Source: Methylocapsa sp. S129 (GTDB lineage Bacteria; Pseudomonadota; Alphaproteobacteria; Rhizobiales; Beijerinckiaceae). Taken from it: a stretch of 64,000 bases of DNA. Every line of letters begins with the position of its first letter. The stretch's first letter is position 1. Made by a program: the position numbers and the translations under genes. Location: contig NZ_LMUI01000016.1 of assembly GCF_009765995.1 (NCBI RefSeq), forward strand, positions 124,001-188,000. The letters run 5' to 3'. Shown in pieces: positions 25,314 to 34,711 of this stretch. A model generated the notes under the pieces. That model was not told the origin of the DNA. It was given only the letters and a program-made list of their open reading frames with translations, and ran no database searches.

Positions 25314-26378
25314 ATGAGCCTTTCTCCGACCGCATCGCTAACAAGCGCGCTCAATCGTCTGATCGAAACCGCGCGCCGCGATCCCAGATCTGTGGCGCTG
25401 CGCCACAAACACCGCGGCGCGTGGGACGCGTGGTCCTGGTACAGCATTGTGGTCGCCGTCGATCGTTTTGCTTCAGGCCTTCGCCGTCATGGCGTCGAAG
25501 CCGGCTCGGTCGCTGCCTTCGCTGGCGAGATCAGCCCGAACTTTCTCCTCGGCGCGTTGGCGGCGCGAGCCATAGGCGCCGCAGTGATTTCGATTGCGCC
25601 GGGAGCCAAGACGCCCGAGATCGCTGCTGTGCTTCGAGGCCTGCCTGTCCGCGTCGCCATCGTGCAGGGTCGCGAAGCGCTCGCTGAATGGATCCAAGCG
25701 GGGACGGCGGCCGGGAAGTCCATCCCGATCGTGTTCGATCACGTCACGCCGGAGGGTCGATCGCCGCATCCCTCGGTATTGCCGATCGCAAACTTACGCG
25801 ACCATGCAGCCGAGCAGGGTTGGGCCGAGACCCTGGGCGCGCCGTCGGCTTCGTCGCGCCGCAAACCGACGCTCTGGATCGAGGCGACGACCGCCTGGGC
25901 GGACGGGCTCAACATCATCGCGGACCTGTGGCTCGCTTCCGGCGAGACCCTGGCGCTTCCCGAACTCCTCGCTGCTTCCGCACGGGACCGTTTCGAGATC
26001 CGGCCAGACCGTTGGATTGCTTCATCCGAACAATTGACAGCGACCTCGGCCGAGATCGCTGGCCGTTTGCCGCCCAACGGCGGCCTGGCGGGTCGGATCG
26101 TCGCGCGCGCGATTGGATCCACGTCGCGATCGGCATCGACTGCGGCGCGGTTTGTCAAAAGCCTCCTGCGTTATCGCTTGGGTCTGTCCCGCCTCAACCT
26201 CGTTGAAGTGGGCGATGACCACAGACGCACGGAACAATGGGAGGAGGCCGAATACTTGTTCGCCGCGCTTGGCGCGCCCTTGCGCCGGATTGCGTCAGAA
26301 AATTATGAAACCGAAACGGCGGACTCTGCGCCCGCGAACGCGATCGGCCATCTTGCCTTGAGCGGAGATGCGCGATGA
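25314..26378 (+). CDS. Truncated AMP-binding (acyl-CoA ligase-like) protein
   Basis: A 354-residue protein. Residues ~1-90 resemble the start of long-chain acyl-CoA ligases that often accompany Liv-type transporters: SALNRLIETARRDPRSVALR, WDAWSWYSIVVAVDRFASGL, then GSVAAFAGEISPNFLLGALA. The ATP-binding P-loop (TSGTTG type) and the later adenylation motifs are not visible, and the length is just over half of the usual ~600. It is flanked by intact genes: 11 bp after the monooxygenase, and overlapping the ATPase start by four bases (ATGA). It may be a non-catalytic derivative kept for coupling, or a gene shortened by deletion. Confidence 0.65.
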   Translation: MSLSPTASLTSALNRLIETARRDPRSVALRHKHRGAWDAWSWYSIVVAVDRFASGLRRHGVEAGSVAAFAGEISPNFLLGALAARAIGAAVISIAPGAKTPEIAAVLRGLPVRVAIVQGREALAEWIQAGTAAGKSIPIVFDHVTPEGRSPHPSVLPIANLRDHAAEQGWAETLGAPSASSRRKPTLWIEATTAWADGLNIIADLWLASGETLALPELLAASARDRFEIRPDRWIASSEQLTATSAEIAGRLPPNGGLAGRIVARAIGSTSRSASTAARFVKSLLRYRLGLSRLNLVEVGDDHRRTEQWEEAEYLFAALGAPLRRIASENYETETADSAPANAIGHLALSGDAR

Positions 26379-27145
26379 GCGGCGCCATCCTTGAAGTGAA
26401 GGACGTCTCCTTGTCGTTCAAGGGCATCAAAGCTTTGGCGAACCTGAGTTTTGCCGTCCAGCAAGGCGAAATCTGCGCGTTGATCGGGCCAAATGGCGCG
26501 GGCAAGAGTTCGCTTCTCAATGTCATCAACGGCGTCTATCGGGCGAACAGCGGCCAGATCGTTTTCGACGGCACGCCCATCGACCGACCGACCCCGATCG
26601 GCGTCGCGCGGCTTGGCGTCGGGCGGACGTTCCAGAACAATGCTCTGTTTCGTCGGATGAGCGTTCTGGACAATGTGCTGACGGGTCTTACGCGGCTTGG
26701 GCACGCCAGCGTCATTGAAGTTGCATTCCGGGTCGGCAGACATCCCGCCGAACGCCGCGCCTTCCGCGAGCGCGCTGAGGACATCATCGCCTTTCTGGAG
26801 ATCGAGGCCTATCGCGACGCGGTCGTGGGGCGGCTGCCTTATGGCCTCCAGAAGCGCGTGGAGCTCGCCAGGGCCCTTGTGGCTTCGCCAAAGCTCCTGC
26901 TGCTCGACGAGCCGATGGCCGGCATGAATAGCGACGAGAAGACCGAGCTCAGCCGGTTCATCCAGGACGTCAATCAGGAGCTCGGCGCCACGATCGTGCT
27001 TATCGAGCACGATGTCGGCGTCGTCATGGGCCTCTCCCACCACGTGGTCGTCCTCGACTACGGTCGAAAGGTCGGCGACGGCTCGCCCGATGAAGTGCGG
27101 CGCAACCCGGACGTGATCGCCGCCTATCTCGGCACGAAACATTGA
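26375..27145 (+). CDS. livG: Branched-chain-type ABC importer ATPase (LivG-like)
   Basis: A 256-residue ATPase. Walker A GPNGAGKSS, the insertion typical of LivG after GVGRTFQNNALF, signature LPYGLQKRVELARALV and Walker B LLLLDEPMAGMN are present, with the switch His in IVLIEHDVGVV. It is one of two ATPases of the HAAT family importer encoded here (partner at 30619). The start overlaps the ligase-like gene by four bases. In this context the cargo is more likely an aromatic or sulfur-containing acid than leucine. Confidence 0.88.
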   Translation: MSGAILEVKDVSLSFKGIKALANLSFAVQQGEICALIGPNGAGKSSLLNVINGVYRANSGQIVFDGTPIDRPTPIGVARLGVGRTFQNNALFRRMSVLDNVLTGLTRLGHASVIEVAFRVGRHPAERRAFRERAEDIIAFLEIEAYRDAVVGRLPYGLQKRVELARALVASPKLLLLDEPMAGMNSDEKTELSRFIQDVNQELGATIVLIEHDVGVVMGLSHHVVVLDYGRKVGDGSPDEVRRNPDVIAAYLGTKH

Positions 27146-27158
27146 GAGCAGGGCGGAC

Positions 27159-28040
27159 ATGTTGTTTTTTCTGAACGTTCTGACTTCCGGCCTTCTTGCC
27201 GGGTTGATGTACGCGATGGTGGCGATCGGTTTCGTGTTGATCTACAAGGCGTCCGGCGTGTTCAATTTCGCGCAGGGGTCGATGGTGCTGTTCGCGGCGC
27301 TGACCTTTGTGACCCTGAACGAACATGGCTTGCCCTTCTGGGCAGCTTTTCCGTTGACCATCGTCGTCATGATCGCCGGCGCGGTTTTGATTGAGCGGCT
27401 GGTGCTGCGTCCTCTCGTCAATCGCAACCCGAATACGCTGTTCATGGCGACGTTGGGTCTGAGCTTCGTCATCGAAGGCCTGGCGCAATTGCTGCTCGGC
27501 ACCGACGTTCATCAACTCGATCTCGGCATCGACGACATACCTGTTTCGGTCCTCGGGCTACAGATCAGCGCGTTCGATTTGTTCGCCTCCGCAATCGCTG
27601 TGGCGCTCGTCGCCGTGCTCGCCGTGTTGTTCAGCAAGACACGCATGGGCATCTCGTTGCGCGCCGTGGCCGATGACACGCTGGCGGCTCAATCGATCGG
27701 CATCCGGTTGCCGCGAATCTGGCGGATCGTATGGAGCGTCTCCGGTTTCGTCGCCCTTGTGGCGGGCCTTCTCTGGGGCGCCCGCCAGGGCGTGCAATTT
27801 TCGCTGTCGTTGGTCGTCCTTAAAGCCATGCCGGTTCTCATTATTGGCGGCTTCTCGTCGATTCCCGGCGCTATCGTGGGCGGCCTGCTGGTCGGCGCCA
27901 CGGAAAATCTCGCCGACATTTACATCGGTCCGCTGGTGCAGGGGAGCGTGTCCACTTGGTTCGCCTACATTCTCGCGGTCGGCTTCTTGCTGATCCGCCC
28001 CGCCGGCCTGTTCGGCGAATCTGCGATCGAGAGGGTCTAG
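27159..28040 (+). CDS. livH: Branched-chain-type ABC importer permease (LivH-like)
   Basis: A 293-residue inner-membrane permease with about eight hydrophobic segments. It opens MLFFLNVLTSGLLAGLMYAM and has the LivH hallmark GVFNFAQGSMVLFAALTFV; the ATPase-contact loop includes SLRAVADDTLAAQSIGI. It is 13 bp downstream of the LivG-like gene and 4 bp upstream of the LivM-like gene. Confidence 0.88.
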   Translation: MLFFLNVLTSGLLAGLMYAMVAIGFVLIYKASGVFNFAQGSMVLFAALTFVTLNEHGLPFWAAFPLTIVVMIAGAVLIERLVLRPLVNRNPNTLFMATLGLSFVIEGLAQLLLGTDVHQLDLGIDDIPVSVLGLQISAFDLFASAIAVALVAVLAVLFSKTRMGISLRAVADDTLAAQSIGIRLPRIWRIVWSVSGFVALVAGLLWGARQGVQFSLSLVVLKAMPVLIIGGFSSIPGAIVGGLLVGATENLADIYIGPLVQGSVSTWFAYILAVGFLLIRPAGLFGESAIERV

Positions 28041-28044
28041 CCGG

Positions 28045-29115
28045 ATGTCTGCGCTCGTTTCCTCGGTCCAGCCTGCTAACCTTGCCCGCCGGGAAGGCGC
28101 GCCGCTGGTAAGCTTGAACCGTATCGCCTTCGTGCTGGCGCTCGCGGCGATCTACGTCGTCGTCCCCCTGATTGGCAACGACTACTGGCTTAACTCGCTG
28201 GTTATCCCCACAGTCGTGATGGGGCTTGCCGGGGTCGGCCTCAATCTCCTCACGGGCTACGCCGGCTTGGTTTCGCTCGGCTCGGCCGCCTTCATGTCGA
28301 TCGGCGCATTTTCGGCCTATAACCTTCTGCTGCGGGCGCCTTTCCTGCCGCTGCCGCTCGCGTTGATCGTCGCGGGGTTCGTCGCGGCCGCGGCCGGCGT
28401 GATCTTTGGCCTGCCCAGCCTGCGGATCAAAGGCTTCTATCTCAGCGCCTCGACGCTCGGCGCGCAATTCTTCTTCGAGTGGCTGTTCACGAACTTCCAT
28501 TGGTTCTCAAACAACAGCATGTCGCTGACCATTTCAGCGCCTAGGCTCGAATTTTCTGGTTACAATCTGACGTCGCCTGCTGGGCGTTATCTCCTCGTCG
28601 TGGTGACGACGGGCCTCCTGGTCTGGCTGGCGCGCAATATCGTCAACAGCCGCATCGGCCGGGACTGGATGGCGATCCGCGATATGGACACCGCTGCCGC
28701 CGTCGCCGGTATTCCCATCGCCAGTCGCAAGCTCCTGGCCTACGGCGTGAGTTCGTTCTTCTGTGGCATTGCGGGGGCGCTTTGGGCCTTCGCCTACCTT
28801 GGCACGGCCGACGCCCATGCGTTCGACCTCGACAAGTCCTTCCAGATTCTTTTCATCGTCATTATCGGCGGGTCGGCGAGCCTGTTCGGCAATTTCCTGG
28901 GCGCCGCCTTCATCGTGCTGACTCCGATCGTGCTCGACCTCATCGTGCTCTGGTGGAACCTGACGGACTACGTCGATCAGGGCTCACTCACGAACCTCCT
29001 CCGAATTATCTTCGGATTGATCATCATCCTGCTCCTGATCAAGGAGCCGGACGGATTGTCGAGCCTGATCGGCAGGCTCGCGCGGCGTCTCGCCGCTTGG
29101 CCATTGAGGATTTGA
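28045..29115 (+). CDS. livM: Branched-chain-type ABC importer permease (LivM-like)
   Basis: A 356-residue inner-membrane permease of the LivM type, with GVGLNLLTGYAGLVSLGSAA as the family signature near residue 70 and the coupling loop IGRDWMAIRDMDTAAAVAGI. It forms the heterodimeric membrane part with the LivH-like protein. The next gene, the binding protein, starts 143 bp downstream, room for a separate promoter or processing signal. Confidence 0.88.
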   Translation: MSALVSSVQPANLARREGAPLVSLNRIAFVLALAAIYVVVPLIGNDYWLNSLVIPTVVMGLAGVGLNLLTGYAGLVSLGSAAFMSIGAFSAYNLLLRAPFLPLPLALIVAGFVAAAAGVIFGLPSLRIKGFYLSASTLGAQFFFEWLFTNFHWFSNNSMSLTISAPRLEFSGYNLTSPAGRYLLVVVTTGLLVWLARNIVNSRIGRDWMAIRDMDTAAAVAGIPIASRKLLAYGVSSFFCGIAGALWAFAYLGTADAHAFDLDKSFQILFIVIIGGSASLFGNFLGAAFIVLTPIVLDLIVLWWNLTDYVDQGSLTNLLRIIFGLIIILLLIKEPDGLSSLIGRLARRLAAWPLRI

Positions 29116-29258
29116 CCATGATCATTTGTCCGCATTGTTGACGCTGCCTTAGGCGCATAACCGCCCCTCTCAACGAACTTCCTCCCAGAAGACTCCCGAC
29201 GGAAACACGCGTGTTTCCCAACGGAGACGTTTGTCCTCGAAACCGAAAGGTAAAACCC

Positions 29259-30596
29259 ATGAAACTCAGCAAGACACTGGCGCTTTTCAGCGCGCTTCTC
29301 CTTGGAGCGACGAGCCTCGCCACGCTTCCCTCGCTTGCGGCCGAGCACGACGGCGAACAGCTCTATCCGCTGTTCTCGTACCGCACCGGCCCCTACGCGC
29401 CGTCCGGCATTCCGCAATGGGGCGGGATTCGAGATTATTTCAATTATATCAACGAAGTGAAAGGCGGCGTCGACGGCGTGAAGATATTCGTCCAGGAATG
29501 CGAGACCGCCTATACGGTCGAACGCGCCTTCGAGTGCTATGAGCGGTTCAAGAATGGATACGCCGGCGCCCCAGTGGCGGCTCTGTTTACGACCTCAAGC
29601 GGTTTCGACGCGGCGGTGTCGGAAAAAGCGCGCGCCGATAAACTGCCGGTCGTTTCTGTCGCTGGCGGACGCGAGGATGCGGTCGACGGCAATGTCTTCC
29701 CGTACCAGTTTCCGCTGCTGTTCGACTACTGGACCGAATCGTCAATCGTCATCGACTATATCGCCAAGCAGGTTGGCGGCTATGACAAGCTGAAGGGTCT
29801 GAAGATCGCCACCGTCTACCATGATTCCGGCTATGGCCGCGACACGATTGAACCGCTCGCGATTCTGTCCAAGAAATATGGCTTCGAAGATATCCAGATT
29901 CCGGTTCCCCATCCCGGCGAGCAGCAGCAGGCGCAATGGCAGCAGATCAAGGAGGCTGGCGCCGATTGGGTGTTTTTCCGCGCCTGGGGCGTCATGACGC
30001 CGGTGGGGATCAAGACGGCGGCGCGGGTCGGCTTTCCCGCTGACCATATCATCGGCGATATCTGGAGCGGCTCTGAAGAGGACGTGAAGCCGGCGGGCGC
30101 GGCCGCGACGAATTATCTGGCCGTTTCGGTCTATTCGCCAGGCGTCGATTTCAAGATCAGCCAGGAGTTGAAGAAAGATATCATTGATCCAGGCAAGAGC
30201 GATCTCAAGGATACGTCGAAGTTCGGCTCAGTCTATTACAACGCCGGTCTGGTCACGGCCATCATCTATGTCGAGACCCTGCGCACCGGGCATAAGAAGT
30301 TTGGCAATCGTCCGTTGACGCCAGCCGAGGGCGAATGGGCGCTCGAACACCTCGACATCACCGCGCAGCGGATTGAGGAGATCGGCGCGACGGGCCTGCT
30401 CAGCCCACTCAAGGTGACGGCCGCCGATCACGAAGGCAGTCCAGCCGCCAAGATCCAGCAGTGGGATGGCAAGGCTTGGCATCCGCTAACCGATTGGCTC
30501 AACGGCGATCGCGCATTGTTCCATGACGCCATCTTCGCCAAGGCGGCCGCCTACGCCAAAGAGAAGAACTTGCCGCCGCGCGACGCGACCAACTAA
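29259..30596 (+). CDS. Periplasmic binding protein of the Liv-type importer
   Basis: A 445-residue type 1 binding protein. A Sec signal (MKLSKTLALFSALLLGATSL ... LAA) ends at about residue 28. The mature part opens LYPLFSYRTGPYAPSGIPQW and has VKIFVQECETAYTVERAFEC, a pattern of the group that binds aromatic or sulfur-containing acids rather than leucine. It is longer than LivJ (~345 mature residues). The ATG at 29259 has AAAGG nine bases upstream; the frame is open to 29211. It lies between the permease genes and the second ATPase gene. Confidence 0.85.
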   Translation: MKLSKTLALFSALLLGATSLATLPSLAAEHDGEQLYPLFSYRTGPYAPSGIPQWGGIRDYFNYINEVKGGVDGVKIFVQECETAYTVERAFECYERFKNGYAGAPVAALFTTSSGFDAAVSEKARADKLPVVSVAGGREDAVDGNVFPYQFPLLFDYWTESSIVIDYIAKQVGGYDKLKGLKIATVYHDSGYGRDTIEPLAILSKKYGFEDIQIPVPHPGEQQQAQWQQIKEAGADWVFFRAWGVMTPVGIKTAARVGFPADHIIGDIWSGSEEDVKPAGAAATNYLAVSVYSPGVDFKISQELKKDIIDPGKSDLKDTSKFGSVYYNAGLVTAIIYVETLRTGHKKFGNRPLTPAEGEWALEHLDITAQRIEEIGATGLLSPLKVTAADHEGSPAAKIQQWDGKAWHPLTDWLNGDRALFHDAIFAKAAAYAKEKNLPPRDATN

Positions 30597-30618
30597 TCTC
30601 GTCGAACAGGAGATTGCC

Positions 30619-31407
30619 ATGAACGCCCCGGTGCAGAGCTTTCTGGAAGTGCAGTCGATCGACGCCTTGTATGGCGAAGCGATTCTGGCGCTGCGTGGGG
30701 TGTCGCTCTCCGTTTCCGAGGGTTCGATCGTGGTCTTGCTTGGCGCCAATGGCGCCGGCAAGACTACGACGCTCAAGGCAATCTCCAATCTGCTTAGCGC
30801 TTCGCGCGGCGCCGTAAGCGGCGGCGCCATCACATGGAGAGGACGATCGACGCGTCGGCTTGATCCCACGGAACTCGTCGCCCAAGGGATCGTGCAAGTT
30901 CTTGAAGGACGTCACTGCTTTCCGCAGCTCACGGTCGAGGAGAACCTGCTTTCAGGAGGCTTTGTCCGCCGCCCCAGTCGAAAGGAACTCCAGGCGGACC
31001 TTGAACGGGTATATGCGTGGTTTCCGCGGCTCAAGGACCGACGACGCTCTCGGGCCGGACTTTTGTCGGGCGGCGAACAGCAGATGGCGGCGATCGGCCG
31101 CGCGTTGATGACGCGCCCGACGCTCGTCTTGCTCGACGAGCCGTCGATGGGGCTAGCCCCCATGATCGTTGAGGAGATTTTCGAGATCATTAGCCGCCTC
31201 AATCAAGACAGCGGCGTCAGTTTCCTGCTGGCCGAGCAGAACGCGAACCTGGTGCTGCGTTACGCCCACTATGGCTATATTCTCGAAAACGGCCGTGTGG
31301 CGGCTTCAGGGACCGCCGCTGAGCTGGCGGCCCGTAGCGATTTTTCCGACTTTTATCTCGGCGGCGCGGGCGCGACCGACGGTCTTCATCCGACCGCCCC
31401 GAATTGA
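30619..31407 (+). CDS. livF: Branched-chain-type ABC importer ATPase (LivF-like)
   Basis: A 262-residue ATPase with Walker A GANGAGKTT, signature LSGGEQQMAAIGRAL and Walker B VLLDEPSMGLAP, the last being the typical LivF form; switch His is replaced by Gln-Asn context (LLAEQNANL), as usual for LivF. The ATG at 30619 has AGGAG seven bases upstream and is 22 bp after the binding-protein stop. Partner of the LivG-like ATPase at 26375. Confidence 0.9.
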   Translation: MNAPVQSFLEVQSIDALYGEAILALRGVSLSVSEGSIVVLLGANGAGKTTTLKAISNLLSASRGAVSGGAITWRGRSTRRLDPTELVAQGIVQVLEGRHCFPQLTVEENLLSGGFVRRPSRKELQADLERVYAWFPRLKDRRRSRAGLLSGGEQQMAAIGRALMTRPTLVLLDEPSMGLAPMIVEEIFEIISRLNQDSGVSFLLAEQNANLVLRYAHYGYILENGRVAASGTAAELAARSDFSDFYLGGAGATDGLHPTAPN

Positions 31408-31435
31408 CGGGGCCCTTCTCAAACTAGAGTTCACA

Positions 31436-32653
31436 ATGACCGAGCAGAGCGGAGTTTGGGGCGCAGGCCCGACTCGAGATTATGAAAAGCTGGCGGCGCG
31501 CTTCCGACCTGTGTTTCGACGCATTCGCGACGGCGCTGTCCAGCGCGAGATTGACCGTACATTGCCGTTCGAGCAGATTCGCTGGCTCAAAGAAGCTGGT
31601 TTCGGCGCCGTACGAGTCCCGCGGGATCATGGCGGCTCGGGGACGACCTTACCTGAATTGTTCGCATTGCTGACGGAGCTCGCGGAAGCGGATTCCAATA
31701 TAGCGCAGGCCCTGCGCGCCCATTTCGCCTATGTGGAAGACGTATTGAATTCCAAAGATGACGCGAGGCGCGATCGTTGGTTCAAGCGCTTCAGGAAGGG
31801 CGACATTGTCGGCAGCGCATGGACGGAGGTCGGCGAGGCGAAGATGGCGGCTTTCTCAACGCTCGTGAGCGCGAAAAGCGGTCGACTGGTCCTCAATGGG
31901 GCCAAATATTATACGACGGGCTCTATCTTCGCCGACTGGGTTGACGTCGGGGCGGTGAACGACGCCAATGAGACGGTTTCCGTAGTTGTCTCGGCAACCG
32001 CGCCAGGCGTCGACATTATCGACGATTGGGACGGCTTCGGCCAAAGACTCACGGGAAGCGGTACGGCGACTTTCACGGACGTTCCGGTCGAACCCGAACA
32101 GGTCGTGGCTGGCGAAGAACGGTTCGGCTATTCCGCAGCCTTCGTTCAGCAGGTGCATCTTGCGACATTGGTCGGTATCGCCCGCGCGGCGTCCGCCGAT
32201 GCGGCCAAGGCTGTAGCCGAACGGCGACGAACTTATTCGCATGCGGCCGCCACTCGCTCGAGCGAGGACCCGCAAGTGCTACAAGTCATCGGCCACGTCC
32301 ACAGTCTATCCTATGCCGCCGGCGCCGTCGCGCTCAAGGCGGCTGAAGCGCTACAACGAAGTTTCGATCATGGGGGCGCCGGCGACGCGGCGGACGCGGC
32401 TAACGTCGCGGCGGAGATCGAGATTGCGCAGGCCCAAACGGTCGTGTCCGCTTTGACGCTCGAAGCGACCGCGGCATTGTTCGACGCGCTTGGCGCATCA
32501 GCCACCAGCCGATCGAAAAGCTTCGATCGCTATTGGCGCAACGCCCGCACGATCGCGTCGCACAATCCGCGGATCTACAAGGATCGGATTGTTGGCGATT
32601 ATGTCGTGAATGGAACGCCGCCGCCCTTCCAGTGGCGGATCGGCCAAGCGTAG
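31436..32653 (+). CDS. Acyl-CoA-dehydrogenase-fold monooxygenase (DszC/SfnB-like)
   Basis: A 405-residue protein of the acyl-CoA dehydrogenase fold, with GFGAVRVPRDHGGSGTTLPE in the N-terminal helical domain, IVGSAWTEVGEAKMA and VLNGAKYYTTGSIFADWVDV in the middle, and SKSFDRYWRNARTIASHNP at the end, which is characteristic of DszC-type flavin monooxygenases rather than of true dehydrogenases (the catalytic Glu region is not conserved). It ends the rightward operon, 28 bp after the LivF-like gene. It would need FMNH2 supplied from outside. It is a distant paralogue of the gene at 21385. Confidence 0.83.
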   Translation: MTEQSGVWGAGPTRDYEKLAARFRPVFRRIRDGAVQREIDRTLPFEQIRWLKEAGFGAVRVPRDHGGSGTTLPELFALLTELAEADSNIAQALRAHFAYVEDVLNSKDDARRDRWFKRFRKGDIVGSAWTEVGEAKMAAFSTLVSAKSGRLVLNGAKYYTTGSIFADWVDVGAVNDANETVSVVVSATAPGVDIIDDWDGFGQRLTGSGTATFTDVPVEPEQVVAGEERFGYSAAFVQQVHLATLVGIARAASADAAKAVAERRRTYSHAAATRSSEDPQVLQVIGHVHSLSYAAGAVALKAAEALQRSFDHGGAGDAADAANVAAEIEIAQAQTVVSALTLEATAALFDALGASATSRSKSFDRYWRNARTIASHNPRIYKDRIVGDYVVNGTPPPFQWRIGQA

Positions 32654-33150
32654 CCGGTCGCCTCATTCGCGACACTTATATCTTCTGGCGACTCGGATCT
32701 GTAGTCGTGCCGCTCCAGCGTCGCGCGCTGCGTTCCATTTGACGGAGGCCGAGCGCATGCCCTTTTGCTCGGCCCATCTCCGTGGGATGATATAGCGACA
32801 TCGGCTTGCCGAGAACCGAGGAGCGGACCATTTTCGCGATTCGCATAAAATTATGTACGGAACGGAACTCTGCAGACCCGTAGCCGGGCAGCCCTTGCTA
32901 CCGAGTCCCGACTTTGCCCCTCGCGGTCGAACCCGACAGGATTGTACTCGACCCCAAAGCGGCGGTGTAGGTCCGAAGACGTCGCTGCGCCGAAGACCAT
33001 TGGCGGCGTACGCACATATAGGGCACACAAAACTTTGGGCGCCCGCTGATCTGAGAATGCATTTTTCACAGACGACGAGATACAGCGCCCGGTCGACGAA
33101 GGCTTGGCCGCGGCCCCTTATCGCACCCGTTTGGTTTCTCGACGCGCCTC
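32654..33150. other. About 500 bp with no supported gene
   Basis: Convergent region between the end of the sulfur operon and the end of the next leftward operon. Open frames exist on both strands but show no family-like sequence or ribosome site, and no clear rho-independent terminator was found. It is the boundary between the organosulfur block and the amino-compound block. Confidence 0.5.
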
Positions 33151-33909
33151 TCAGTGTTTGAGAACCCGCGACAGGAAGAGCTTCGTCCGCTCCTCGCGGG
33201 GGGCGTCGAAAATTTCGGCGGCGGTTCCGACCTCCAGGATTCGCCCCTGATCGATGTAGACGACGCGATCGGCGACCTCCCGTGCAAAACCCATCTCGTG
33301 GGTTACGATGACCATCGTCATCCCCTCCCGCGCCAAGCCCCGCATGACTTCAAGAACTTCGCCGACCATCTCCGGGTCCAAGGCGGACGTCGGCTCGTCG
33401 AACAGCATGACCCGAGGCTCCATCGCTAGGGAGCGCGCGATCGCGACGCGTTGCTGCTGACCTCCGGAGAGCTGCGAGGGATATTTTTGAATGTGGTCGA
33501 CGAGGCCGACGCGCTCTAGGAGGCGCCGCGCGGTTGTCTCGGCCTTGGCCTGATCCCACTTGCGCACCTTTATCGGCGCCAGGGTCACATTTTCCAGTAC
33601 GGTCTTGTGCGGGAACAGATTGAACTGCTGAAAGACCATCCCGACTTCGCGCCGGATATCCTGCAACGCCCCCGAAGCCTGCCGCCGACCTTTGGCGGCA
33701 GGCAGCAACGTGAGGCCATCGACCTCGATCGCGCCGGAGTCCAATTGTTCGAGCCCGTTGATGCAGCGGATCAGCGTCGACTTGCCCGAACCGCTTGCCC
33801 CGATGATGACGACCACCTCGCCCTTAGCGATCGACAGGTTGACGTCATGAAGCACTTGAAAAGCGTCGAAAGCCTTGTTGAGGCCCGTCATCTCGATGAT
33901 GTTGGCCAT
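33151..33909 (-). CDS. Polar amino-acid ABC importer ATPase
   Basis: A 252-residue ATPase of the GlnQ/HisP group: Walker [11 protein letters not shown]-loop [13 protein letters not shown], signature [15 protein letters not shown], Walker [15 protein letters not shown] and switch His in [12 protein letters not shown]. The ATG at 33909 ([10 protein letters not shown]) has GGAGG eight bases upstream; the frame is open to 33978. It is the last gene of a four-gene leftward operon with one permease and two binding proteins. Confidence 0.9.
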   Translation of the reverse strand: MANIIEMTGLNKAFDAFQVLHDVNLSIAKGEVVVIIGASGSGKSTLIRCINGLEQLDSGAIEVDGLTLLPAAKGRRQASGALQDIRREVGMVFQQFNLFPHKTVLENVTLAPIKVRKWDQAKAETTARRLLERVGLVDHIQKYPSQLSGGQQQRVAIARSLAMEPRVMLFDEPTSALDPEMVGEVLEVMRGLAREGMTMVIVTHEMGFAREVADRVVYIDQGRILEVGTAAEIFDAPREERTKLFLSRVLKH

Positions 33910-34003
33910 ACCGCCGACCTCCATTCTCTCCGCCTGTCCACGCCGAAGATGATCCAGGAAGGGGTTTGAACCAGGCACTCTGGCGCAGAATGCTGGCCCG
34001 GCT

Positions 34004-34660
34004 TCATCGGCGCTGTCCGGAACGATTGAAGTAGCGCTCCAGCCATCGCACGCCCGCGCTGGCCGGAACGCTGATCGCTACGTAAATGACAAAAATGATG
34101 GAGTAGATCTCGGTGTAGCGGAATGTGTCGGAGGCAATGAGCTGGCCCTGAAACATCAACTCGGCGATCGAAATCGTCGAGACCAGCGCAGTATCCTTGA
34201 AGAGCGAGATGAAGTAGTTCCCGGTCGGGGGAATGACGATGCGCCAGGCCTGCGGCAGAATGATGTGGCGCATCGTTTGCGAAGGCGACATGCCAAGCGA
34301 CTCCGACGCTTCGCGCTGACCGGACCCGACGGCAGCGATGCCGGCCCGGAACACCTCGCTCAAATAGGCCGCGTAATTGACCCCGAGGCCCAGCAGCCCC
34401 GCCTGGATTGGGGTCAGGCGCAACCCCAGCGCCGGAAGCACGTAGTAGATGTAGAACAGTTGCAGCAGCAGCGGCGAGCCGCGGATCAACTCGACGAAAG
34501 CGATGACCGGGGTTCTGATCCACGCATTGAGGCTGATCCGCCCCAACGCAAGCGCGAGGCCAAGCGCCAGCGCGATCGCCATGCTGCCGAACGTCATGCC
34601 GACAGTCAAACGTATGCCGGTGAGGAGCTCAGGCGACCAGGCTTTCAGGTCGGCAAACAT
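34004..34660 (-). CDS. Polar amino-acid ABC importer permease
   Basis: A 218-residue inner-membrane permease of the HisM/GlnP type. [20 protein letters not shown] and the coupling loop [22 protein letters not shown] are family hallmarks. Only one permease gene occurs in this operon, so a homodimer is likely. It lies between the first binding-protein gene (51 bp away) and the ATPase gene. Confidence 0.88.
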   Translation of the reverse strand: MFADLKAWSPELLTGIRLTVGMTFGSMAIALALGLALALGRISLNAWIRTPVIAFVELIRGSPLLLQLFYIYYVLPALGLRLTPIQAGLLGLGVNYAAYLSEVFRAGIAAVGSGQREASESLGMSPSQTMRHIILPQAWRIVIPPTGNYFISLFKDTALVSTISIAELMFQGQLIASDTFRYTEIYSIIFVIYVAISVPASAGVRWLERYFNRSGQRR

Positions 34661-34711
34661 CCTGTCGTCCCTTCATGGCCGCAACATCCGCTGTTGCGCG
34701 TCCGCGCACGA

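Noticed and set aside
29118-29141. Seven-codon mini-ORF MIICPHC after the LivM-like gene
   Set aside because: A Cys-containing leader peptide would be attractive in a sulfur cluster, but it has no ribosome site of its own and no attenuator hairpins follow; more likely chance.
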